From Brucella pecoris (lineage in GTDB: Bacteria; Pseudomonadota; Alphaproteobacteria; Rhizobiales; Rhizobiaceae), in NCBI RefSeq assembly GCF_006376675.1, contig NZ_VEWK01000008.1:62001-126000 (forward strand): DNA of 64,000 bases. The letters run 5' to 3'. This document shows, piece after piece, positions 17,653-25,329 of this stretch (positions are counted from its first letter, which is position 1; each line of letters starts with the position of its first letter). Made by a program: the position numbers and the translations under genes. The notes under the pieces are model-generated. The model was given only the letters and a program-made list of their open reading frames with translations. It searched no databases and was not told the DNA's origin.

Positions 17653-17852
17653 GGGGAATAGGGGAATAGGGGAATAGGGGAATAGGGGAATAGGGGAATA
17701 GGGGAATAGGGTGCGGGCAGGTGGTGGACAAGGCAAGTAAAATATTTGCTTTGTCCGAGAATAAGCGGTCTTCTTCCCTTACTCCCTTACTCCCTTACTC
17801 CCTTACTCCCTTACTCCCTTACTCCCTTACTCCCTTACTCCCTTACTCCCTT
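17653..17852. repeat. Composite octameric tandem-repeat element 1
   Basis: Seven perfect copies of GGGGAATA (17653-17708) and nine copies of CCCTTACT (17776-17847, plus a partial to 17852) flank a 67-nt spacer that contains ACTT/TTTGCTTTGTCC-like sequence. The two arrays are in opposite orientation. The element lies between convergent genes, and the last five codons and stop of the dehydrogenase gene are inside the right array. The units are related to the AGGGCAGT octamer known from Brucella VNTR typing. Confidence 0.95.
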
Positions 17853-18809
17853 CACATGAACGGTCTCCGGCACAGGCGTCAGCGCCGAACCAGTGTCGAA
17901 CCACGCGATGAGATTGTCGATCACCAGATTGGCCATGTCGCGGCGGGTTTTGACCGAGGCAGAGCCGATATGAGGCAGCAAGACCGTGTTGGGGGCATTG
18001 AGCAATGCCTGTGGCACGTGCGGTTCGTTTGCAAAGACATCGAGACCGGCTGCGGCAATCGTTCCGTTCTGTAGCGCTTCGGCAAGCGCATCTTCATCCA
18101 CCACAGAACCGCGCCCGATATTGATCAGTACGCCTTCCGGTCCGAGCGCCTTCAGCACTTCCGCATTCACGGCCTTGGCTGTTTCTGCGCCGCCCGGCGC
18201 GACCAGAATGAGTGTGTCTACGGCCTCGGCAAGTTCCTTGAGGCTCGGATGATATTCATAGGTGACATCAGCGGACTTGCGGCGATTATGATAGGCAATT
18301 GGCAGGCCAAATGCTTCGATCCGGTGGGCAACCGCCTTGCCGATGCGGCCGAGCCCGAAAATGCCGACCTTGCGTCCCCGCAATGAAAGCTTCGACAGCG
18401 GGTAGCGGCCTTCCTTGACCCAGTTGCCAGCGCGCAGGAAGTCCTGTGACTTCGACAGTTCGCGCACCGTGTCGATCAAAAGACCGATGGTCGTGTCCGC
18501 CACTTCATCCGTCAGGACGTCAGGCGTATTGGTGACCATGACATTCTTCGTACCGGCATGTTTTGCATCCACCGCATCGTAACCGACACCGAAATTGCCA
18601 ACGATTTCAAGATCGGGCAATGCGTCGATCAGCGCTGCATCGACGGTCGACATGCTGGCAATGCCCTTTACGTCCTTCGCCCAGGCCGCATCCAGAAGTG
18701 CAGTGTCGCCGCGCGCAATACGCTGGACATTGAACTCACCCGAAAGCCTCTGCACGGCATAATCATCGAAGTTGCCGAGCACCAGTATAGTCGCGTCGCG
18801 TTTTGTCAT
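17835..18809 (-). CDS. NAD(P)-dependent 2-hydroxyacid dehydrogenase (glyoxylate/hydroxypyruvate reductase-like)
   Basis: This 324-residue D-isomer-specific 2-hydroxyacid dehydrogenase has the NAD(P)-binding motif GLGRIGKAVAHR (after LRGRKVGIF), the catalytic arginine in NIGRGSVVDEDAL, the glutamate in DVFANEPHVP and the histidine in LLPHIGSAS. HNRRKS after the second beta strand favours NADPH, as in glyoxylate/hydroxypyruvate reductases. ATG 18809 has a GAGGA site upstream; the longer in-frame start at 18842 would begin inside a palindromic repeat. The C-terminal residues KGVRE and the stop are encoded by the octamer array. Confidence 0.88.
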   Translation of the reverse strand: MTKRDATILVLGNFDDYAVQRLSGEFNVQRIARGDTALLDAAWAKDVKGIASMSTVDAALIDALPDLEIVGNFGVGYDAVDAKHAGTKNVMVTNTPDVLTDEVADTTIGLLIDTVRELSKSQDFLRAGNWVKEGRYPLSKLSLRGRKVGIFGLGRIGKAVAHRIEAFGLPIAYHNRRKSADVTYEYHPSLKELAEAVDTLILVAPGGAETAKAVNAEVLKALGPEGVLINIGRGSVVDEDALAEALQNGTIAAAGLDVFANEPHVPQALLNAPNTVLLPHIGSASVKTRRDMANLVIDNLIAWFDTGSALTPVPETVHVKGVRE

Positions 18810-18827
18810 GGCATTCCTCATGTCACG

Positions 18828-18882
18828 GAGCATTTCCGGCAAAAGTGCGTAGCGGTTTTGCCTGGGAGAATGCGTAAAGAAA
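18828..18882. repeat. Interspersed palindromic repeat
   Basis: GAGCATTTCCGGCAAAAGTGCG, AGCGGTTTTGCC and GAGAATGCG form one module of the family, located between the LacI-type regulator and the dehydrogenase gene, both on the minus strand. Confidence 0.8.
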
Positions 18883-18917
18883 ACCGGTCCGCCAAGAGGC
18901 CACCGGTGCGGGGAAAA

Positions 18918-19937
18918 TCAGCCGTGTTTTGGCTTGGATGTCGATTGCCGGATATGCAGTTCCGGCTTGATGAGTTCCTGCATCGAAGAAACCTCCACAC
19001 CGTTCAACTGGTCGAGCAGCGCGCGGGCGGCACGGCGCCCCACTTCGCGCTGCCCGTTCCAGACGGTCGTGAGCGCAGGCGTCGCGATGGCCGCTTCCTC
19101 AAGATCGTCATAACCGGTCACGGAAATGTCCTCGCCCGGCACCAGCCCGGCACGGGCAATGCCGTTCATCAGGCCGATGGCCGTCAGGTCGTTCCAGCAG
19201 ACCGCAGCCGTCGGCTTGTCCTTCAATGCCAGAAATTGTGGCGCGACTTCAAAGCCGCCTTGCTTCGTGCGCGGCCCGGCAATACGCCAGTCGGGACGAA
19301 CCTCAAGGCCGGCCTTGTCCATGGCCTGCACATAGCCGCGATAACGATCACGGCCTGTCGAAGTCTGGTCCGTACCGCCGATCATGGCGATGCGCGTATG
19401 TCCGAGCGAAATCAGATGATTGGTGGCAAGGCCGATGCCGTAGGCATCGTCACCCCGGAAAACCGGCGCATGAACACCATCGACGCTACGCGCGATCAGC
19501 ACGACCGGCAGGCCGTTATCTTCCGCAAGCTGGATATCTTCGGGCGGCGTGCCGATAGCCGGCGACATGATCACCCCATCCGCGCCGAGCTGCAAAAGCG
19601 TGTCCATGAAGGTACGCTGCTTTTCGAGCTGGTCGTAATGGTTGGACAGGATGAAGGTCTGCCGCGACCGGTCCAGTTCCGTTTCGATGGATTTGAGAAT
19701 TTCCGCAAAGAACGGGTTCATGATGTCATGCACCACGACGCCGACGATGCCGGAGCGTGATGTGCGCAAGCTCGCGGCGCGACGGTTATAGATATAACCG
19801 ATCGTGCGGGCATGCTCCTTGATCTTCTCGCGGGTCTGGTCGGCAACGAGGGGGCTGTCGCGCAAAGCGAGCGAAACTGTGGCTGTCGAAACACCAAGCG
19901 CATCAGCGATGGTCGATAGCTTTATTTTCTGGGCCAA
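18918..19937 (-). CDS. LacI-family transcriptional regulator (TTG start)
   Basis: This protein of about 339 residues has an N-terminal helix-turn-helix (KLSTIADALGVSTATVSLALRDSPLVADQTREKIKEHARTIGYIYN) and a periplasmic-binding-protein-like effector domain (GVVVHDIMNPFFAEILKSIE onward). No ATG lies before the HTH. TTG 19937 is preceded by GGGGAGG with five bases spacing, a strong case for a TTG start. It probably senses a sugar or sugar acid. It is upstream of the 2-hydroxyacid dehydrogenase on the same strand, separated by a palindromic repeat, so the dehydrogenase may be a target. Confidence 0.88.
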   Translation of the reverse strand: MAQKIKLSTIADALGVSTATVSLALRDSPLVADQTREKIKEHARTIGYIYNRRAASLRTSRSGIVGVVVHDIMNPFFAEILKSIETELDRSRQTFILSNHYDQLEKQRTFMDTLLQLGADGVIMSPAIGTPPEDIQLAEDNGLPVVLIARSVDGVHAPVFRGDDAYGIGLATNHLISLGHTRIAMIGGTDQTSTGRDRYRGYVQAMDKAGLEVRPDWRIAGPRTKQGGFEVAPQFLALKDKPTAAVCWNDLTAIGLMNGIARAGLVPGEDISVTGYDDLEEAAIATPALTTVWNGQREVGRRAARALLDQLNGVEVSSMQELIKPELHIRQSTSKPKHG

Positions 19938-20004
19938 GTCGCCTCCCCAAATTGGTCCGTGCCGCAACCGGAGACGCGGCCGCAACCTGACAAGGTGTGA
20001 CGCG

Positions 20005-20025
20005 ACCGTTCGTCCTGCGAACGGT
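20005..20025. promoter_or_regulatory. Inverted repeat upstream of the LacI-type gene
   Basis: ACCGTTCG-TCCTG-CGAACGGT is a perfect 8-bp inverted repeat located 68-88 nt upstream of the regulator start. It could be an operator for autoregulation, although LacI-family operators usually have an even-length, CG-centred palindrome. Confidence 0.4.
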
Positions 20026-20068
20026 TATGCCATTGCAATCCTTGAATTGGAAGCATTTTCGATAGCAG

Positions 20069-20124
20069 GCATCTTGAAAAGTGTTTAACGGTTTCCAGCC
20101 AAGATACGCATCAAAACAAATAGT
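20069..20124. repeat. Degenerate interspersed palindrome
   Basis: GCATCTTGAAAAGTGTTTAACGG then TTTCCAGCCAAGATACGC matches the family pattern with several substitutions. It lies between the LacI-type and MarR genes. Confidence 0.55.
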
Positions 20125-20146
20125 TAGAGCCCGATAAACGGCAGGC

Positions 20147-20638
20147 TTATTCCACGTCGTCCTCTTCAGGCACGTCCGTTTCAGGCTCGTCGGGAAGGCG
20201 TGTGACACCGCGAAGCGCAAGATTGCTTTCCATCCGGCTCAACATCTTGAGGAAGGTCTTGCGGTCTTTTTTATCGAGGCTCTTCAGCATGTCCTTTTCG
20301 GTCTTGCGAATGGATTTCTCGATTGCCTTGATCGTCTCGAGACCGGTCTGTGTCAGATAGACATGCGACTGGCGCTGGTCGGTTTCCGAGGCGCGTTTTG
20401 CCACGAAACCTTGGCTCTGCAGGCGCGCAATGGTTTTGGTGATGGTGGGCGGGCGCACACCCAGCCGCTGTGCAAGAACACCCGGCGTCAGCCCGTCTTC
20501 CGCAGCCAGTTGCAGCATGACTGCATCCTGCCCTGCATAGAGCCCCTGTTCCAGAAGCCGCGTGGCCAGCACCGTCCGCGACAGTCGTGCCACGGATTGC
20601 AGCCGGTAAAGTACAACCGCCTTATTGTCCTTGCTCAT
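20147..20638 (-). CDS. MarR-family transcriptional regulator
   Basis: This 163-residue winged-helix regulator has the typical layout: an N-terminal dimerisation helix (LYRLQSVARLSRTVLATRLLEQ), wHTH (LTPGVLAQRLGVRPPTITKTIARLQSQGFVAKRASETDQRQSHVYLT) with the DxRxx-type wing, and C-terminal dimerisation helices, then an acidic tail (PDEPETDVPEEDDVE). ATG 20638 has GAGGTGG just upstream; a GTG at 20644 is an alternative. The effector and target genes are unknown; no obvious partner efflux pump or enzyme is adjacent. Confidence 0.88.
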   Translation of the reverse strand: MSKDNKAVVLYRLQSVARLSRTVLATRLLEQGLYAGQDAVMLQLAAEDGLTPGVLAQRLGVRPPTITKTIARLQSQGFVAKRASETDQRQSHVYLTQTGLETIKAIEKSIRKTEKDMLKSLDKKDRKTFLKMLSRMESNLALRGVTRLPDEPETDVPEEDDVE

Positions 20639-20666
20639 CGCCACCTCGCCCTTGTTTTTTGACTTT

Positions 20667-20727
20667 AGAGCGCATCCCGAAAAGTGTGAAACAGTTTTCG
20701 GACGAGATGCGCGTTAAAATGAAATAG
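20667..20727. repeat. Interspersed palindromic repeat
   Basis: A near-consensus copy: GAGCGCATCCCGAAAAGTGT, then CAGTTTTCGGACGAGATGCGCG. It lies about 30 nt upstream of the MarR gene start. Confidence 0.85.
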
Positions 20728-20869
20728 TTCCTGTCGCCTGATCGATAGTCCCATCCATCCATATATCGTAAAATATTGTCCGACTTATGAAACAACAAGG
20801 CCCGGTTGCTGTCATGGCTAACGAGCGTTAGGGTCTCAGGCTCGAAGAAAAGAATAAAGCGAGGAAAAC

Positions 20870-21652
20870 ATGACCGATCTGCGCGATCAAAACAGCGACA
20901 TGATTGTCGTTCTGCCCCTTGGCGCTCACGAACAGCATGGGCCTCACCTGCCGTTTGAAACGGATACGATTATCGCCGAAGGCATTGTCGCGCGCGTTAG
21001 CGATGCGCTGCCTGCCGAGCTGAATGTCAACTTTCTGCCCGCCCAGCCGGTCGGCTATTCCATCGAGCACATGGATACCGAAGGAACACAGAGCCTCGCT
21101 TTCGCCGAGGCCGTGAACCAGTGGGTCGGCATCGGCGAAAACCTTCATGCAGGCGGTATTCGCAAACTGGTCATGCTGAACGCGCATGGCGGAAATTCGC
21201 CGCTGATGACGATTGTAGCGACAGAACTGCGCACACGGCTCGACATGCTTGCTGTCGCCACAAGCTGGACCCGCTTCGGCCTGCCGGAAGGCCTGATTAC
21301 GCCAGAGGAAAAAGCACTCGACATTCATGGCGGCTTGATCGAGACATCGGTGATGCTGGCGCTGCGCCCTGATCTGGTGGATATGTCGAAGGCACGCAAT
21401 TTCTCCAACGCCCAGTCACGTTATGCCGAGGAATTCAAGTTTCTGCGCGCCTATGGCCCTCATGCCTTCGGCTGGAAGATGCACGATCTCAACCCGGAAG
21501 GGGTTGCAGGCAACGCTGCTGCCGCAACGGCTGAGGCTGGAGAAAAACTGATCGCTAATGCGGTTGCAGGCTTTATCGACTTGCTGCGCGATGTCGACAG
21601 GTTCGATCTTGACCGGTTCAAGTCGCAGCGCCTCGCCAGTCAGGCGGGTTAA
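20870..21652 (+). CDS. Creatininase-family amidohydrolase
   Basis: This 260-residue protein has the metal-binding motifs of the creatininase/MftE-like family: PLGAHEQHGPHLPFETD (Glu, His and Asp ligands), NAHGGN and DIHGGLIETS. Family members hydrolyse creatinine, formamidopyrimidines or mycofactocin precursor peptides; the sequence does not decide between these. GAGG lies seven bases before the ATG. It is monocistronic. The TAA stop overlaps the first bases of a palindromic repeat (AAAGCGTGTT). Confidence 0.88.
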   Translation: MTDLRDQNSDMIVVLPLGAHEQHGPHLPFETDTIIAEGIVARVSDALPAELNVNFLPAQPVGYSIEHMDTEGTQSLAFAEAVNQWVGIGENLHAGGIRKLVMLNAHGGNSPLMTIVATELRTRLDMLAVATSWTRFGLPEGLITPEEKALDIHGGLIETSVMLALRPDLVDMSKARNFSNAQSRYAEEFKFLRAYGPHAFGWKMHDLNPEGVAGNAAAATAEAGEKLIANAVAGFIDLLRDVDRFDLDRFKSQRLASQAG

Positions 21653-21690
21653 AGCGTGTTGCATCCCATTATATTCAGGGAACACGCTTT
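21651..21690. repeat. Palindrome AAAGCGTGTT/AACACGCTTT
   Basis: A perfect 10-bp inverted repeat with a 20-nt centre (GCATCCCATTATATTCAGGG). Its first bases are the stop codon of the creatininase-family gene, so it could also act in transcript termination. Confidence 0.8.
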
Positions 21691-21705
21691 AAGCTTTGTT
21701 TTCAC

Positions 21706-21795
21706 GCATGTCTTTATCCCATCGTAGCGGGACCAGAAATCAGTCCAGTGGACTGATTTCCCCGCGAAGGCGGTTCCCGCTTTTGGGAGACATGC
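21706..21795. repeat. Interspersed palindrome with a nested 50-bp palindromic insert
   Basis: The outer element has the arms GCATGTCTTTATCCC (21706-21720) and CGGTTCCCGCTTTTGGGAGACATGC (21771-21795), matching the uninterrupted copy at 57344-57391. Between them sits an extra 50 bp (21721-21770) whose core, GAAATCAGTCC-AGT-GGACTGATTTC, is itself palindromic. The same insert appears inverted at 52130-52180 inside another repeat. Confidence 0.88.
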
Positions 21796-21846
21796 TTTAA
21801 CCCCGCAAAACCTGTGCACCAACTGGCGTGAATGTGATTGGGTGGA

Positions 21847-21866
21847 TGTAATATTATAGCATTGCA
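21847..21866. promoter_or_regulatory. Probable Zur box
   Basis: TGTAATATTATAGCATTGCA is an imperfect palindrome (TG-AAT--TATA--ATT-CA symmetric) with the size and AT-rich character of alphaproteobacterial Zur operators. It is about 110 nt upstream of a COG0523 GTPase gene, a common Zur target. Confidence 0.6.
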
Positions 21867-21974
21867 TATGGCATTCACGTTGCCCTTCCCTTATATGAAT
21901 TGTCCTATCCGAGGTTTCGGTGCTGTGCCGCTTCATGCTGGCCACACCGGGCCACAACTTCAAGAGGCATGACC

Positions 21975-23147
21975 ATGAGCCAGGCTGAAGCCCAAACCGA
22001 AGCTCCGTCTGAAAGCACGACGACCACTGAAGCTGGCCGCATTCCCGTGACCGTTCTGACCGGTTATCTGGGTTCGGGTAAAACCACTCTTCTCAACCGC
22101 ATCCTGACTGAAAATCACGGCAAGCGTTATGCCGTCATCGTCAATGAATTCGGCGAGATCGGTATCGACAACGACCTGATCGTCGAGTCGGACGAAGAAA
22201 TCTATGAAATGAACAATGGCTGCATCTGCTGCACCGTGCGCGGCGACCTGATCCGCGTGGTGGAGGGCCTGATGCGCCGTCCGGGTCGTTTCGACGCCAT
22301 CGTGGTGGAAACCACCGGCCTGGCCGATCCCGTTCCGGTCGCGCAGACCTTCTTCATGGACGATGACGTGCGCGCCAAGACCGGCCTTGACGCGGTTGTC
22401 GCCCTTGTCGATGCCAAGCATCTGCCGCTGCGCCTGAAGGACAGCCGCGAGGCGGAAGACCAGATTGCCTTTGCCGATGTGGTGCTTATCAACAAGACAG
22501 ACCTCGTGACGCCGCAGGAACTGGCTGCCATCGAGGCGACCGTGCGCGCCATCAACCCGCATGCCATCATCCATCGCACGGAGCGCGCCTCTATCCCGCT
22601 CGACCGCGTGCTGGATCGCGGCGCCTTCGACCTGAAGCGTGTTCTGGACAACGACCCGCACTTTCTCGACCACGATCATCCCGATCACGTATGCGGACCG
22701 GATTGCGACCACGACCACGACCACGACCACGATCACGATCGTGATAATGATCACCATGGGCACGACCACCATCATCATGACCATGATCATGTCTGCGGTC
22801 CTGATTGCGACCATGATCATCATCACGATCATGCATCACCGATCCATGATGTAACGGTGAAGTCGGTGTCGCTCAGGGCTGGTGAAATCGATCCGGCGAA
22901 ATTCTTCCCGTGGATCCAGAATATCACCCAGACGCAGGGGCCGAACATTCTCCGCCTCAAGGGTATCATCGCTTTCAAGGACGATCCGGATCGCTATGTG
23001 GTGCAGGGCGTGCACATGATAATTGAGGGCGACCACCAGCGCGCGTGGAAGGAAGACGAAAAGCGTGAAAGCCGTCTCGTCTTCATCGGTCGTGAACTCG
23101 ATCCTGCTGCCTTGAAAGCCGGCTTCGAAAACAGCCAAGTCAAGTAA
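21975..23147 (+). CDS. COG0523/CobW-family GTPase with His-rich metal-binding insert (probable zinc metallochaperone)
   Basis: This 390-residue protein has the P-loop GYLGSGKT (30-37), the family-defining metal motif CICC (83-86), a Walker-B-like ETTGLADP, the guanine motif NKTD and the C-terminal CobW_C domain. Residues ~230-290 form a His/Asp-rich loop holding two copies of [11 protein letters not shown], a likely zinc reservoir. Such GTPases supply zinc to client proteins during starvation. The start at 21975 is set by AAGAGG seven bases upstream; the ATG at 21969 is too close to it. The Zur box upstream and the WD40 gene 20 nt downstream suggest a zinc-regulated two-gene operon. Confidence 0.9.
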   Translation: MSQAEAQTEAPSESTTTTEAGRIPVTVLTGYLGSGKTTLLNRILTENHGKRYAVIVNEFGEIGIDNDLIVESDEEIYEMNNGCICCTVRGDLIRVVEGLMRRPGRFDAIVVETTGLADPVPVAQTFFMDDDVRAKTGLDAVVALVDAKHLPLRLKDSREAEDQIAFADVVLINKTDLVTPQELAAIEATVRAINPHAIIHRTERASIPLDRVLDRGAFDLKRVLDNDPHFLDHDHPDHVCGPDCDHDHDHDHDHDRDNDHHGHDHHHHDHDHVCGPDCDHDHHHDHASPIHDVTVKSVSLRAGEIDPAKFFPWIQNITQTQGPNILRLKGIIAFKDDPDRYVVQGVHMIIEGDHQRAWKEDEKRESRLVFIGRELDPAALKAGFENSQVK

Positions 23148-23167
23148 ACAAGAAATACCGGAAGCCG

Positions 23168-24142
23168 ATGCCTACAGTAGCTCCGCTCGACCTCGAAGGT
23201 CATTGTCTTTATGCGCGCTTTGTCGGCGGCATTCCCTTCTTCGCCATGGCGGATGGTTCGATCCATCAGCTCAACAACGGAACCAAGACCTCGGCAGCTC
23301 ATGATGGGCTGCTGAGCGCGACTGTGTCCGTTGATGGAAAGTCGCTCATCACCGGCGGCGAAGATGGTCGTGTCTGCCGTACGGACGCCGATGGAACAGT
23401 GAGCGAACTTGCGAAGATACCGCGCAAATGGATGACGGCGGTGGCAAGTGGTCCCGGCGGAACTGTCGGCTTTGCATCGGGTCGCACCGCCTGGGTGCGC
23501 ACCTCCGACGGCAAAATTCAGGAATTTGTACAGGAACGCAGCGTCGAGGGCATCGCCTTTGCGCCGAAGGGCCAGCGACTGGCTATTGCGCGCTATAATG
23601 GTGCAACCCTGATCTGGACCGGAACGGCGGCGAAACCCGTTGAACTGGAATGGAAGGGCGCGCATATCGGCGTGATCTTTTCGCCTGACGGACGCTTCCT
23701 CGTCACCTCGATGCAGGAAAACGCCCTGCATGGCTGGCGTCTCGAAGACACCAAGCATATGCGCATGACCGGCTATCCGGCGAAGGTGAAAGACTGGTCG
23801 TGGAGCGCCAAGGCCAAGTGGCTCGCCACGTCCGGCGCGCCTGCGGCAATCGTCTGGCCCTTTGCAGGCAAGGACGGCCCGATGGGCAAGGCTCCTCTGG
23901 AGCTTGGCCTGCGTGGCGACAGTATGGTGACATCCGTCGCCTGCCATCCGGTCGAGGATATTGCAGCCATTGGTTATAATGACGGCATGATCCTGATCGC
24001 ACGTTTCGCCGACAGCAAGGAAGTTCTGCTGCGCCGCCCGGGCAAGGGCGCAATCACCAGCATGGGCTGGGATGAACAGGGCCACCGCCTCGTCTTCGGC
24101 TCGGAAGCCGGGGATTGCGGTGTGGTTGCGATCGCTGAGTAA
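23168..24142 (+). CDS. WD40-repeat protein
   Basis: This 324-residue protein has no signal peptide and six to seven blade-like repeats with motifs such as DGKSLITGGEDGRVCRTDADG, SPDGRFLVTSMQENALHGWRLED and DEQGHRLVFGSEAGDCGVVAIAE. It is a beta-propeller scaffold of unknown partner. Only 20 nt separate it from the COG0523 GTPase, a pairing I recall from other rhizobia, so it probably works in zinc homeostasis. Its TAA stop (24140-24142) is formed by the first unit of an octamer array. Confidence 0.82.
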   Translation: MPTVAPLDLEGHCLYARFVGGIPFFAMADGSIHQLNNGTKTSAAHDGLLSATVSVDGKSLITGGEDGRVCRTDADGTVSELAKIPRKWMTAVASGPGGTVGFASGRTAWVRTSDGKIQEFVQERSVEGIAFAPKGQRLAIARYNGATLIWTGTAAKPVELEWKGAHIGVIFSPDGRFLVTSMQENALHGWRLEDTKHMRMTGYPAKVKDWSWSAKAKWLATSGAPAAIVWPFAGKDGPMGKAPLELGLRGDSMVTSVACHPVEDIAAIGYNDGMILIARFADSKEVLLRRPGKGAITSMGWDEQGHRLVFGSEAGDCGVVAIAE

Positions 24143-24245
24143 GGGAGTAAGGGAGTAAGGGAGTAAGGGAGTAAGCTGAAAATAACTTGCTTTAACTTAT
24201 CCGATTCTTTCAAATTCCCCTATTCCCCTATTCCCCTATTCCCCT
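24137..24245. repeat. Composite octameric tandem-repeat element 2
   Basis: Almost five copies of GAGTAAGG (24137-24175) and four copies of ATTCCCCT (24214-24245) flank a 38-nt spacer with AACTTGC and TTATCCG. Read on the opposite strand, it has the same order of array types as element 1 at 17653. It lies between convergent genes and provides the stop codons of both the WD40 gene and the glutamine amidotransferase gene. Confidence 0.95.
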
Positions 24246-24994
24246 AAACTATACTTTCGCACGGCATCGCCGAACGCCTCGAAGATCTTGCGCGACGGGG
24301 CATCGGAATGCGCCCAATATTCCGGATGCCATTGGACGCCGACGACAAATCCCTTCGCGTTCTTCACCGATACGGCCTCTACCGTGCCGTCTTCGGCGAT
24401 GGCTTCGACCTCAAGCTGCGGGGCAAGCTTGTCGATGGCCTGACGGTGAACGGAATTCACGCGCACGCTTTCTTCTTTCAGGATTTCCGCAAGGCATGAG
24501 TTCGGGTTGAGCTTGATCGGGTGCTGGATGGCGAAACGCTCGGCCTGACTTTCGGATTCAGGCGCGCGGTGGTCCATCCGGCCTTCGAGCTCCTGAATTT
24601 CGGTGGCGAGCGTACCGCCAAGCGCGACGTTCAGTTCCTGTATGCCGCGGCAGATGGCCAACACCGGAACACCCTTTTCAATGGCGGCGCGGATGAGCGG
24701 CAGTGAAGTCGCGTCGCGGGCATTGTCATAGGGTTCGAACGCGGCGCTCGGTTCGACGCCGTAGAGCGCCGGGTTAACGTTCGATTTGGAACCTGTGATG
24801 AGAACACCGTCGACGGCATCCAGAATGGCGTCGAGGTCCATCTTGTCGCCGAAGCTCGGCACCAGCAGCGGGGTTACTTTCGCAACATCGATTGCCGCTG
24901 CCAGATATTGCTGGGGCGCTGCATGCCAGGTGTAGTTTTCAAACGGCTTCACATCGGTCGGCACGGCGACGAGAGGGCGAGAAGTCTTGGGCAT
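24236..24994 (-). CDS. Class I glutamine amidotransferase, gamma-glutamyl-GABA hydrolase-like (C26)
   Basis: This 252-residue protein is of the PuuD/peptidase C26 type, which cleaves gamma-glutamyl bonds such as in gamma-glutamyl-GABA of putrescine degradation. The nucleophile elbow is LAICRGIQELNVALGG and the catalytic histidine lies in VGVQWHPEYW. ATG 24994 begins MPKTSRPLVAVPTD; the longer reading would run through a palindromic repeat. No other putrescine-pathway genes are nearby, so the substrate is uncertain. The C-terminal LGE and the stop are encoded in the octamer array. Confidence 0.85.
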   Translation of the reverse strand: MPKTSRPLVAVPTDVKPFENYTWHAAPQQYLAAAIDVAKVTPLLVPSFGDKMDLDAILDAVDGVLITGSKSNVNPALYGVEPSAAFEPYDNARDATSLPLIRAAIEKGVPVLAICRGIQELNVALGGTLATEIQELEGRMDHRAPESESQAERFAIQHPIKLNPNSCLAEILKEESVRVNSVHRQAIDKLAPQLEVEAIAEDGTVEAVSVKNAKGFVVGVQWHPEYWAHSDAPSRKIFEAFGDAVRKYSLGE

Positions 24995-25027
24995 AATGTT
25001 CGTTTCCACCAGTCGGATTATGCGCTT

Positions 25028-25132
25028 AAAGCATTTCCAGCAAAAGTGCGAAGCGGTTTTGCGTAGGACAATGCGTAAGAACAAAGAATTAGAGCATTTC
25101 CAACGATGCAATTTAAACTGGAAATGCTCTAC
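25028..25132. repeat. Compound interspersed palindromic repeat
   Basis: Module one is AAAGCATTTCCAGCAAAAGTG, GAAGCGGTTTTGCG and GACAATGCG; module two is AGAGCATTTCCA...TGGAAATGCTCT. This is the same arrangement as at 13524-13628 in reverse. It lies upstream of the amidotransferase gene. Confidence 0.85.
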
Positions 25133-25329
25133 TTGCGTTGACACTTACTTCTCCGCAATAGCGCGCGCAATCACGAACAGGTGTCGCCTATCGGCTACGC
25201 CATAGGTCTTTCGTCGTGCCTTCTGTGTATTGTGTTGATTTGAACCGATTTTTACGGTCGAAGATGGTTCAAATGCTGCTCCCGATAATCTAGGAACAGA
25301 TAAAGAGAGATTGGCAGTTGAGGGGACAA

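Noticed and set aside
17653..17852. CRISPR-like repeat array
   Set aside because: The units are 8 bp and directly adjacent without spacers; this is a tandem octamer repeat.
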